NCBI RefSeq assembly: GCF_001636315.1
Contig: NZ_KV440949.1
Location: forward strand, 1,907,203 to 1,971,202
Reading direction: 5' to 3'
DNA from: Neobacillus mesonae
Lineage (GTDB): Bacteria; Bacillota; Bacilli; Bacillales; Cytobacillaceae
Length of the DNA stretch: 64,000 bases
This document shows positions 53,256-60,439 of the stretch, one piece after another. Under the pieces are notes generated by a model, which saw only the letters and a list, made by a program, of their open reading frames with translations, was not told where the DNA came from and made no database searches. Both the position numbers and the translations under genes were made by a program. Position 1 is the stretch's first letter, and every line of letters begins with the position of its first letter.

Positions 53256-53699
53256 TCATCTCATTAAATATTTAATAAATGCTCCAACAGCTAAGCCTGG
53301 TACCACACATAATATCGGAAGCCAAACAGGTCCAAATAATATCCCAAATAAGCTTAAATGTGATGAAAAGATACATCCAACTGTGACAAAATATGCCGAA
53401 AAGACAAATGGTAGAAATGCGTACTTTTCTTTTCCTCCCCCTGCATCTTTAAACGCATCCCACATTGCAAAAAAATACAAACAGGGATAAAACATTAACC
53501 ATTGATAATCAGTATGTTCGATCGCTTTTTCAATCTCCCCATGAAAACTCAAAATAATTATTTCATTAAAATTTGCCTGAACATTAATAAGAACTTCCAA
53601 GAAGACAAATACAATACCTTTTAACGGTTTACCATTTAGTAGTTGACTGAATCCCGGAAGTGCAATACTCCATAACAACGCTTCTTTTTTGTTCGCCAC
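53256..53699 (-). CDS. Multi-helix membrane protein of unknown function
   Basis: 147 residues with about four membrane helices. ALLWSIALPGFSQLLNGKPLKGIVF at the N-terminus looks like the GxGQ/LNG motif of small TM2-like membrane proteins; QWLMFYPCLYFFAMWDAFKDAGGG is a further conserved-looking block. I recall similar unnamed proteins in other Bacillus genomes. It ends about 157 bp upstream of the J-domain start on the same strand and could be co-transcribed. Confidence 0.65.
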   Translation of the reverse strand: MANKKEALLWSIALPGFSQLLNGKPLKGIVFVFLEVLINVQANFNEIIILSFHGEIEKAIEHTDYQWLMFYPCLYFFAMWDAFKDAGGGKEKYAFLPFVFSAYFVTVGCIFSSHLSLFGILFGPVWLPILCVVPGLAVGAFIKYLMR

Positions 53700-53773
53700 A
53701 TTGTCCTATTCCTTTTCTATATTCTTTTTTCAACTGGCTTGTTTAATGGAGGTTCTTTCATTCCATTTGATTG

Positions 53774-54817
53774 TCATTCACTTCGATCGAATGCTCTTGG
53801 CGGTGATTCCATCCATCCTTTATCAATTAAGATATTCGCACCATCATCAACAAATAGGCCGACGTTAGTCACAGTTCTTAAATATAATGTACTTATATCC
53901 CTTCTTCCATTTACTGCAAGTGAGTTCCCATACGACCTAATTTTCATGGAAAACATGTCCACTTTATGAAATAACATGATTTTATCGGAAAAAGGAGGAT
54001 TGGTTGATGTTGTCACCAAATGGTCTATGTATGACGGTGTTGATAAGTTTTCTTTATGAAGCTTTTCAATAAATTGCTTCACCGCTTTATCGGTCATATC
54101 TAAACCTCGTTTAAACAAAGCTTTTATTTTCTCGTCCTTAACCGTCTGATAAAATCCCAATAATAACGCTTTACTTGTTATGTTATTTTCAATGTTATCG
54201 TAAAGGTGGACGATTTCCATTGCATGCAGCGGTCTAACATCCCCAAACCAACCATTAAGAAAGTTTTGTTTATTAATAAATTCTGGTTTTTCAGGTGTAG
54301 GAATAATTGGAGGCTTAACAATTAATTTCTTTTCCATTAAAACATTATTAATTTGTCCCAATAAGATATCGGTGCATTGATTTGCATAAACGAAAAATTC
54401 TCTAATATCCTCCCTCATTACCAGCGGAATGGCAACGGAATATAGGCTGATACCGGCCTTAGCCGCATATTTTATATATTGTACGTAAAAATCATCTTCG
54501 TATAAACGTGGGGCACCAAGATTTACATCATCTTTTGAAAAACCTACAGGTATAGGGAAATTTTCCCTCTTTAAGATTCCCTCTATCCTTTGCAAGAAAT
54601 CTTTACTTAACGCTAAACCATTTTCCAAGATGGTCCTAATATACTCATCCTCACAATGTTGAAGAAAATAAGATAAGATTTGACTAGACATACTGTTCCC
54701 CATATAAGTAACCCAAAGTTTACCCATTTCAACTGTTGTTAATGGCTGCGATGCGTCTAATTCTTTTGTACTTAAATTAATCGGTTTCATTATATCCATT
54801 GGGTTGATAATATCCAA
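53774..54817 (-). CDS. DUF3231 family protein (two tandem domains)
   Basis: 347 residues in two DUF3231 repeats: LTTVEMGKLWVTYMGNSMSS...LSYFLQHCED in the first (about 25-165) and RPLHAMEIVHLYDNIENN...FYQTVKDEKIKALFKRG in the second (about 195-335). The family is helical and ferritin-like in appearance, common in spore-formers, function unknown. TTG start at 54817 with AAGGAG 9 nt upstream. It is bounded by a bidirectional terminator upstream. Confidence 0.85.
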   Translation of the reverse strand: MDIINPMDIMKPINLSTKELDASQPLTTVEMGKLWVTYMGNSMSSQILSYFLQHCEDEYIRTILENGLALSKDFLQRIEGILKRENFPIPVGFSKDDVNLGAPRLYEDDFYVQYIKYAAKAGISLYSVAIPLVMREDIREFFVYANQCTDILLGQINNVLMEKKLIVKPPIIPTPEKPEFINKQNFLNGWFGDVRPLHAMEIVHLYDNIENNITSKALLLGFYQTVKDEKIKALFKRGLDMTDKAVKQFIEKLHKENLSTPSYIDHLVTTSTNPPFSDKIMLFHKVDMFSMKIRSYGNSLAVNGRRDISTLYLRTVTNVGLFVDDGANILIDKGWMESPPRAFDRSE

Positions 54818-54960
54818 TTTAAAAATCTCCTTATCATTTTTGTTTAGAATTAGTTTTTAATTACATTTTTATTCCACTGACTTGTCCCGTTCATTGTAGT
54901 ACGCCACTTCGACTAACTCCTGTTTTTATGAGAAAATTTCTGCAGTCTATTATGCAAACA

Positions 54961-55000
54961 AAAATGACCAGCAAATTAGATTAATTTGCTGGTCATTTTA
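54961..55000. terminator. Terminator of the DUF457 gene
   Basis: AAAATGACCAGCAAATTA and TAATTTGCTGGTCATTTT form a nearly perfect long stem with a short loop, T-rich on both strands. The minus-strand hydrolase gene ends about 90 bp to the right. Confidence 0.9.
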
Positions 55001-55086
55001 TATTACATTTTGTTATGTTTACAACAGGAAACGGAACCCGTTAGCTGGTTACACTTCACTTTGCAGCCTATGACTTGAAAATTTAA

Positions 55087-55950
55087 TTAGCGGGTAATGT
55101 ATTCATAAAGAAAGGATTGGCCGTTGCGATAGAATCTTGGGTCGTAAATACCGAGTTGCTTACCGTCATCAATGACGACTACAAAGGGTGACCATTGGTA
55201 GAGAGTTTTGGCTTTCGGGCTTTTTGAAAATAAATAATCTAGATCTGCATCCTCTTTGGATTGGAGGACATACTGAGTCTTCTTAGGTTGAAATATTCCG
55301 TCTTGAAAAATGGTGACGGTTCCTTCCTGTTTCGCGATGACTTGAAAGGTAGTAGGAATAAAACCAGCTGATAAGGCAATTTGCTCATAATCCTGATTGT
55401 ATTTTTGATAGAAATAATAGCCTTGCACACTTTGCAGGATAACATGAAGAGCCATTAAGACCCACGCTACTCGAAAATAATAGGGTCTCTTCATGACCTT
55501 CTTCCTTGATAAATAATAGCAGCTGCCAATAATTACCCAGAAAACAAAATCAATAATCGAGATGGTACCAAAGGTAATTCTTGTCTGAGAAAAAGGCTCA
55601 AGATAACCCGTTCCCCAAGCATTAAATAAATCACTTGTATCATGAATCACTACGGCAAGCCATCCTAGAAAAAATAACCGCCTGTCCCTAACTTTAAAGA
55701 CAAGCATGCATACCACATAGAATAATAACGCCCAAATCGGTGTAAGAAAAATTGAATGGGTAATGCCGCGATGCCACATTTGATAAAGCCCTTCTGAATC
55801 CCAAAGTTGAGAAATCACATCACTATCAGGAATCTGGCTGGCTCCTATGGCGGTGAATAAATAAGCTCTTTTTGTTCTTCGATCCATCTTGTCTTTATGA
55901 ATGGAACTATATAACGAAAGTCCAAAAAGTGTATGGGTAATCGTATCCAA
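55087..55950 (-). CDS. Membrane-bound metal-dependent hydrolase, YfhP-like (DUF457)
   Basis: 287 residues, four or five membrane helices. MDTITHTLFGLSLYSSI at the start, ASQIPDSDVISQL, MWHRGITHSIFLTPIWALL and VVIHDTSDLFNAWGT carry the conserved His and Asp residues of the YfhP/YdjM hydrolase family; a soluble C-terminal domain (about 205-287) follows. TTG start at 55950 chosen because GGAGG is 7 nt upstream. Function unknown. A shorter family member is at 30846. Confidence 0.83.
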   Translation of the reverse strand: MDTITHTLFGLSLYSSIHKDKMDRRTKRAYLFTAIGASQIPDSDVISQLWDSEGLYQMWHRGITHSIFLTPIWALLFYVVCMLVFKVRDRRLFFLGWLAVVIHDTSDLFNAWGTGYLEPFSQTRITFGTISIIDFVFWVIIGSCYYLSRKKVMKRPYYFRVAWVLMALHVILQSVQGYYFYQKYNQDYEQIALSAGFIPTTFQVIAKQEGTVTIFQDGIFQPKKTQYVLQSKEDADLDYLFSKSPKAKTLYQWSPFVVVIDDGKQLGIYDPRFYRNGQSFLYEYITR

Positions 55951-56171
55951 AGCTACTCCTCCACAGATCATGAGGTTTTTTTAAAGCGTCTCCACCCACC
56001 TTAATTCGACATAATCAAACGATTTCCTTCCTTGATAAAGGGATACAAATAATTCTATCCATCTACAACAAAACCCGAGCGGAGGATTACTAAGCCAAGG
56101 CAAATTCATATTGCTGGATAATACTAGGGGGATAGGTATAATTTGATATAGAACGTATGAAAGGATTGTGA

Positions 56172-56516
56172 ATGATGAGTAACTTGCCGAATTGCCCAAA
56201 ATGTAATTCACAGTATACTTATGAGGATGGGAGCCTGTTGGTATGCCCGGAGTGTGGCCATGAATGGACGCTAACCGCAGCAGCTGAACAGAGTGACGAC
56301 CAAAAGGGGATCACGGATGCCCATGGAAACGTCTTAACGGATGGAGATACTGTAACGATCATCAAAGACCTCAAAGTAAAAGGAAGTTCAACTGTCCTTA
56401 AACAAGGCACCAAAGTAAAAAGTATCCGGTTAGTAGACGGAGACCACGATATCGACTGCAAAATCGAAGGCTTCGGCGCCATGAAGCTAAAATCTGAATT
56501 TGTCAAAAAACTATAG
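56172..56516 (+). CDS. Zinc-ribbon protein, YjdM/PhnA family
   Basis: 114 residues. The N-terminal zinc ribbon is visible as [14 protein letters not shown]...VCPECGHEW (four Cys), followed by a small SH3-like barrel ([32 protein letters not shown]). It is the widespread PhnA/YjdM family, once linked to phosphonate use but now regarded as of unknown function. AAAGGA lies 6 nt before the first ATG. Confidence 0.9.
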   Translation: MMSNLPNCPKCNSQYTYEDGSLLVCPECGHEWTLTAAAEQSDDQKGITDAHGNVLTDGDTVTIIKDLKVKGSSTVLKQGTKVKSIRLVDGDHDIDCKIEGFGAMKLKSEFVKKL

Positions 56517-56599
56517 ATGCCAGATGCCAGGCACCTCCAGTTACTCCTCCCTTTAGGCAGGAATATTTTGGATTAAAAGAAGTGCCATAACCCGCAAAA

Positions 56600-56646
56600 A
56601 GACTGACCCAATAGAGCCGTCCTTCAACGGTCTTTTGAGTCAGTCT
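56600..56646 (-). terminator. Terminator of DUF5342-like paralogue B
   Basis: AGACTGAC and GTCAGTCT outer stem with an inner GACCG/CGGTC-type pairing; TTTTTG follows on the minus strand. Confidence 0.75.
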
Positions 56647-56669
56647 AGTGTTTGTCGTTTTTTGATGTT

Positions 56670-56873
56670 TTAATTTAATATGTCTTGAACCTTTAATTCA
56701 AGTGCATGAATAGATGCTTCATTAAGCTTATTTTTCGGATGTGGATGGAACCAAAGAATCTCTCTATCTTTTAATAGGCCGGCAAACTTATTGCCTTTAA
56801 TGTTTACTTTAAACTGGTGACATTCATGGATATGACCTTTAAACATTTTCTTTACTTCAATATTTTTAAACAT
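56670..56873 (-). CDS. Small DUF5342-like protein, paralogue B
   Basis: 67 residues, paralogue of 30385-30588: MFKNIEVKKMFKGHIHECHQ, KVNIKGNKFAGLLK, WFHPHPKNKLNEASIHALE, LKVQDILN. The ATG at 56873 is chosen because GGAGG is 9 nt upstream and the paralogue starts at the same place; another ATG lies two codons earlier. The leader with its two boxes (56960-56993) is conserved too. Function unknown. Confidence 0.75.
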   Translation of the reverse strand: MFKNIEVKKMFKGHIHECHQFKVNIKGNKFAGLLKDREILWFHPHPKNKLNEASIHALELKVQDILN

Positions 56874-56959
56874 TATCATAACCTCCCGATTCTAAAAACA
56901 TAACTTAGAACTTATAAGTGCTATGCTGTTGTTAATAACTATAACTTTTATAAATGAGA

Positions 56960-56993
56960 ATTCGATGAGGTCAAGATTAAAATTTAATGAGAA
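56960..56993 (-). promoter_or_regulatory. Conserved double box upstream of DUF5342-like paralogue B
   Basis: ATTCGATGAG (56960) and ATTTAATGAG (56982), 22 bp apart with AAGATTA between, match the arrangement at 30674-30707. Confidence 0.55.
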
Positions 56994-57041
56994 ATGGTCA
57001 ATGATATCGACCCATGCAGATTGGTGTCAGGCACCGCGTTT

Positions 57042-57788
57042 TTAATCCCACCAGAAATACCATATGGAAGAATTCATAAGTGTGCCTGCAAGCGAACCAA
57101 CGGATTCAACCCCTTGCCAAACAATATCAGGACAAAATCCAAATTGCTCCCAAGCAAGCACTTCCGACTGTTGCTTTGTCCTAGGAGGGTTCTCAACGAA
57201 AAATTCCCAGACGTCCTCGGTTACTAGAGCTGGGAACGCCCCATATTGTTCATACCAGTATTGGAATACGGCAGCCTGCTCTTCTGGCATAGGACATTCA
57301 TTAAACCCGCCCATCGGAACCCAAGCAGCTGCTTCCCAAGGTTTAACCGTTGGAATCTTTGCTACGATTACTTTCTTATTTATTACTTCTTCTATAGATA
57401 AGAAATGGCTTATTGGTTCCTCAAAGGAAAACTCGCCTGCAATATCATCCTCTTCTTCGTCCTCGTCAGCGGTCATGACATCATCAAGCAGGGTCCTTAA
57501 TAATTTTGTTGCATCAACATCCTTCGATTTAGATAAAATGGTCTCGCGATCATCGGTCGAAAATTCCCTCGCTTCGGGATCAACGATTTCTAACATCCTC
57601 TCCGAAGGAATTATGATAAGTGGCGTATATCCTTCCTTTTTGCCTTCAATTAAGGCTTGTTGGTACCTCCTCATCACATCTTCAGCATTCCTTTCCTCCA
57701 TAACCCAACAGTCGCAGCCCAATTTAGCAACGATATCATCAATAAAATCTTTTTCTTTCTTGTTCTTGAATTTATCAAAAAATCCCAT
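57042..57788 (-). CDS. DUF4253 domain protein
   Basis: 248 residues, cytoplasmic. The C-terminal DUF4253 region has WEAAAWVPMGGFNECPMPEEQ and FQYWYEQYGAFPALVTEDVWEF (partial), typical of this family, often linked to immunity-type or unknown roles. The middle is acidic (TADEDEEEDDIAGE). ATG at 57788 chosen: TAGGAG is 9 nt upstream; another ATG sits directly on it. It is divergent from the candidate selenoperoxiredoxin, with a 21-bp array between. Confidence 0.8.
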   Translation of the reverse strand: MGFFDKFKNKKEKDFIDDIVAKLGCDCWVMEERNAEDVMRRYQQALIEGKKEGYTPLIIIPSERMLEIVDPEAREFSTDDRETILSKSKDVDATKLLRTLLDDVMTADEDEEEDDIAGEFSFEEPISHFLSIEEVINKKVIVAKIPTVKPWEAAAWVPMGGFNECPMPEEQAAVFQYWYEQYGAFPALVTEDVWEFFVENPPRTKQQSEVLAWEQFGFCPDIVWQGVESVGSLAGTLMNSSIWYFWWD

Positions 57789-57942
57789 GCTCTCCATCTC
57801 CTACAAGATTAAATAAATTTTATAGATAAATTCGATACTTTTTACTTATTTCCTTTAAAAAAGAGCGGTACAGAATTTAATATCAGCCTGTATTTAAAAA
57901 TAAGACAGAATTAACGCTACAAAAAAATAGATTCGATGATAT

Positions 57943-58034
57943 TATCGGCGAATTTTTCGTATATATCGGCGAAACGGGGCCATTTATCGGCGATATTTTG
58001 TTTTTATCGGCGCAAAGAGCAAATTTATCGGCGA
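57943..58034. repeat. 21-bp phased array of TATCGGCGA
   Basis: TATCGGCG starts at 57943, 57964, 57985, 58005 and 58026 (steps 21, 21, 20, 21). It is the reverse complement of the motif repeated at 21921-22015, so the same element is used at two places in opposite orientation. Confidence 0.95.
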
Positions 58035-58168
58035 ATCGTAAAAACAACCACTTCTATAAAACCACCCGCAAAAAAGTACAACACACAATAGGCTCAATGG
58101 GACAAAAACCCGGACATACAATAGGTATGGAATGACTTGCACATGCATGAAATGAGGTGGAATGTTCA

Positions 58169-58774
58169 ATGTCCAAGGATAGAATAGAAGATTCCCGACT
58201 TTCCTATTGTGCACTGCCTACGGAGGCGGCGCCCTTATTTACCGCAGAAGCTTACGACAAAGCGGAAAAGAAAATCAAACAGGTAAGTTTGGAGAGTTAT
58301 CGTGGAAAATGGCTGATTTTATTTTTTTATTCGAGTGATTTCACCTTTGTCTGACCGACAGAGCTGGCAGCGGTCGCTGCTATTTATGATCAGTTACGGT
58401 ATCTTAATTCGGAGGTTCTGGCGATTAGTACGGACAGTGTTTATTCCCATAAAGTATTTGCGGAGATTTCCCCATCGGTGTCAAAGGTGCAATTCCCTCT
58501 ATTAAGCGACCGGACGCAGGCGATCAGCAAGGCCTACAGGGTCTTCAATGAGAAGATCGGGGCTTCGTACAGAGCAACCGTCATCATCGACCCCGAAGGA
58601 ATTATTGCTGCCAAACTGCTATACCCGCCGGAAGTGGGACGAAATGTGTACGAGATAATGAGAATTATTCAGGGAGTCCAATATGGCAGAAGCACAGGAG
58701 AAGGGGTCCCCGCCAACTGGATCCCCGGCCAGCCCGGAATCATAAGGGATCCAAAGAATATTGGGAAAATCTAA
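58169..58774 (+). CDS. prxU: Peroxiredoxin with UGA at the peroxidatic cysteine, candidate selenoprotein PrxU
   Basis: 201 residues if UGA at 58352-58354 (residue 62) is selenocysteine. The context is YSSDFTFV-U-PTELAAVAAIYDQL, where typical 2-Cys peroxiredoxins have DFTFVCPTELAA, so the UGA replaces exactly the peroxidatic cysteine codon. The frame is otherwise open to 58774 with LAISTDSVYSHKVF, FPLLSDRTQAISKAY, RATVIIDPEG and the C-terminal end. The usual resolving-Cys motif (EVCPA) reads GEGVPANWIPGQPG, so that Cys is absent; Cys14 is the only other Cys. ATG at 58169 follows GAGGTGG at 8 nt. A SECIS-like hairpin follows the UGA. Confidence 0.87.
58367..58380 (+). promoter_or_regulatory. 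SECIS-like hairpin of prxU
   Basis: GCAGC (58367-58371), loop GGTC, GCTGC (58376-58380): five perfect pairs. The stem begins 12 nt and the loop 17 nt after the UGA. The E. coli fdhF SECIS has an apical GGUCU loop at nearly the same distance. Confidence 0.8.
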
Positions 58775-58795
58775 TAAGGAAAGTACAAGCGCCCC

Positions 58796-58831
58796 GGTGT
58801 CAGGCACTCAAAATCAGCGGTGCCTGACACC
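58796..58831. repeat. Palindromic GGTGTCAGGCAC element
   Basis: GGTGTCAGGCAC (58796-58807) and GTGCCTGACACC (58820-58831) pair perfectly over 12 nt. The half-site TGTCAGGCACC also occurs singly near 45153, 57023 and at the ends of the element at 25109-25362. Confidence 0.85.
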
Positions 58832-58851
58832 CATATCCAAGATTATTGTCA

Positions 58852-59130
58852 GTTCCATTGACCCAAAAGGTGATAATTCCTTAATGCAATGGGCTTCCTT
58901 TGACCAAAATAGTGATAAATCCTCTAAAAAGGGTAATGCAATATGGTTCCTTTGACCAAAATAGTGATAAATCCTCTAAAAAGGGTAATGCATGCTGGTT
59001 CCATTGACCAAAATAGTGAAAAATCCTCTAAAAAGGGGAATGCAACGGGCTTCCTTTGACCAAAATAGTAATAAATCCTCTAAAAAGGGGAATGCAATAT
59101 GGTTCCATGGACCAAAAAGCCGAAAAATCC
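58852..59130. repeat. Tandem array, five copies, 52-bp period
   Basis: TGACCAAAATAGTGATAAAT recurs with GACC at 58902, 58954, 59006, 59058 and 59110, each 52 bp apart; a shortened unit lies at 58860. Units also share CCTCTAAAAAGGGTAATGCA. It lies between convergent prxU and the aldo/keto reductase. Confidence 0.95.
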
Positions 59131-59172
59131 TTTAAAAGAGTTAACTTAGAAGGATGATTCATTTTTTCACAC

Positions 59173-59202
59173 AAAAAAGGATGCCCCTTGGACACCCTTT
59201 TC
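59173..59202 (-). terminator. Terminator of the aldo/keto reductase
   Basis: AAAAGG...CCTTTT with an imperfect GGGTGTCC/GGCATCC stem on the minus strand, followed by TTTTTTGTG. Confidence 0.7.
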
Positions 59203-59208
59203 GTTTAA

Positions 59209-60198
59209 CTATTTGAGAATTTTATCTATCCTCTTTAGCTCGTCATGTGTGAATTCTAAGTTATTAAGAGCAGCAACATTTTCTTCGATTTGGCTTACTT
59301 TGCTGGCCCCGATGAGGACTGAGGTTACTTTACCACCGCGCAGTACCCAGGCAAGCGCCATTTGTGACAGACTTTGGCCGCGCTCTGCAGCAAGTTCATT
59401 TAATTTTTGCACTCGTGCGACTACCTCAGGTGTGATTTCATTTTCCTGAAGGAAACCTGTTGGCTTTGCTGCACGGGAATCGGCTGGAATACCCGTTAGA
59501 TATTTATTGGTTAACAAGCCCTGCTCAAGTGGACTAAAGACAATCGACCCCACCCCATTTTCCTCTAACACATCCTGCAGACCATCTTCAATCCATCTAT
59601 TAAACATAGAATAATCTGGCTGGTTAATCAGCAGTGGCGTTCCCAGGCTATTTAGAATTTCAATTGCTTGAGCGGTTTGTTCGGCACTATAATTTGAGAT
59701 TCCGACATACAAGGCTTTGCCTTGGCGAACGACGGCATCCAATGCTGCCATGGTTTCCTCTAATGGTGTATTAGGATCAGGACGGTGAGAATAGAAAATA
59801 TCGACATAGTCTAAACCCATGCGCTTTAGGCTTTGGTCTAAACTTGAAATCAAATATTTTCTAGAACCCCAGTCTCCATATGGCCCTGGCCACATATAGT
59901 AGCCTGCCTTCGTGGAGATCACCATTTCATCACGATAGGGGGCAAAGTCTTTCTTAAGTACTTGTCCAAACATTTCTTCAGCAGACCCAGCTGGAGGACC
60001 GTAATTGTTGGCTAAATCAAAATGAGTGATGCCTAAATCAAAGGCTTTTCTTAACATGGCACGTCCATTTTCAAAGGAGTCCACTCCACCAAAGTTATGC
60101 CAAAGTCCTAGTGAAACGGCAGGAAGCTGTAGCCCGGACCGGCCGCTTCGATTATACTTCATAGATTCATAACGATTTTCTGCAGCTTGATACACCAT
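59209..60198 (-). CDS. Aldo/keto reductase, MgrA/YghZ type
   Basis: 329 residues, NADPH-dependent (beta/alpha)8 reductase of the AKR14/YghZ group, which reduces methylglyoxal or L-glyceraldehyde 3-phosphate. The catalytic tetrad is Asp61 and Tyr66 (HFDLANNYGPPAGSAE), Lys97 (ISTKAGYYMWPGPYG) and His138 (DIFYSHRPDPNTP). GLWHNFGGVD and FSPLEQGLLTNKYL are typical of this subgroup. Start ATG at 60198. Stand-alone gene. Confidence 0.88.
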   Translation of the reverse strand: MVYQAAENRYESMKYNRSGRSGLQLPAVSLGLWHNFGGVDSFENGRAMLRKAFDLGITHFDLANNYGPPAGSAEEMFGQVLKKDFAPYRDEMVISTKAGYYMWPGPYGDWGSRKYLISSLDQSLKRMGLDYVDIFYSHRPDPNTPLEETMAALDAVVRQGKALYVGISNYSAEQTAQAIEILNSLGTPLLINQPDYSMFNRWIEDGLQDVLEENGVGSIVFSPLEQGLLTNKYLTGIPADSRAAKPTGFLQENEITPEVVARVQKLNELAAERGQSLSQMALAWVLRGGKVTSVLIGASKVSQIEENVAALNNLEFTHDELKRIDKILK

Positions 60199-60404
60199 TG
60201 TTTCAGGCCTCCTTTTAGTAAAATGTATACTTATTCATAAACGATTACTAAAGAATACAAAGCAAGTGTATCCTTTACCCGCCAACCACCAAAAACTCAA
60301 ATACTATTAGTATATTATGCCATTTTTAATATCATAGCGAAATGGCAAAGTTACCAAAAAGATTGCATGACACATGGATAGGTTCCCTGTCCCTCTTAAA
60401 ACCC

Positions 60405-60439
60405 AAAGGGACAAGGTTCCTGTCCCCTTGTCCCTTTTT
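60405..60439 (-). terminator. Terminator of the GH84 gene, variant of the conserved-loop hairpin
   Basis: AAAGGGACA (60405-60413) and TGTCCCTTT (60429-60437) flank a 15-nt loop, AGGTTCCTGTCCCCT, related to the AGAACCGTCCCC loop. The stop codon of the GH84 gene overlaps its end (60440-60438). Confidence 0.8.

Noticed and set aside
57064-57816. 250-codon frame opposite the DUF4253 gene
   Set aside because: It mirrors the codon pattern of the real minus-strand gene, is serine-rich without domain motifs, and lacks a ribosome site. The same holds for 10058-10744, 6802-7290 and 8522-9031.
58169-58774. Plain nonsense-mutation pseudogene for the peroxiredoxin
   Set aside because: The UGA is exactly at the catalytic Cys codon, the rest of the frame is intact, and a SECIS-like hairpin sits at the right distance; a second gene shows the same.
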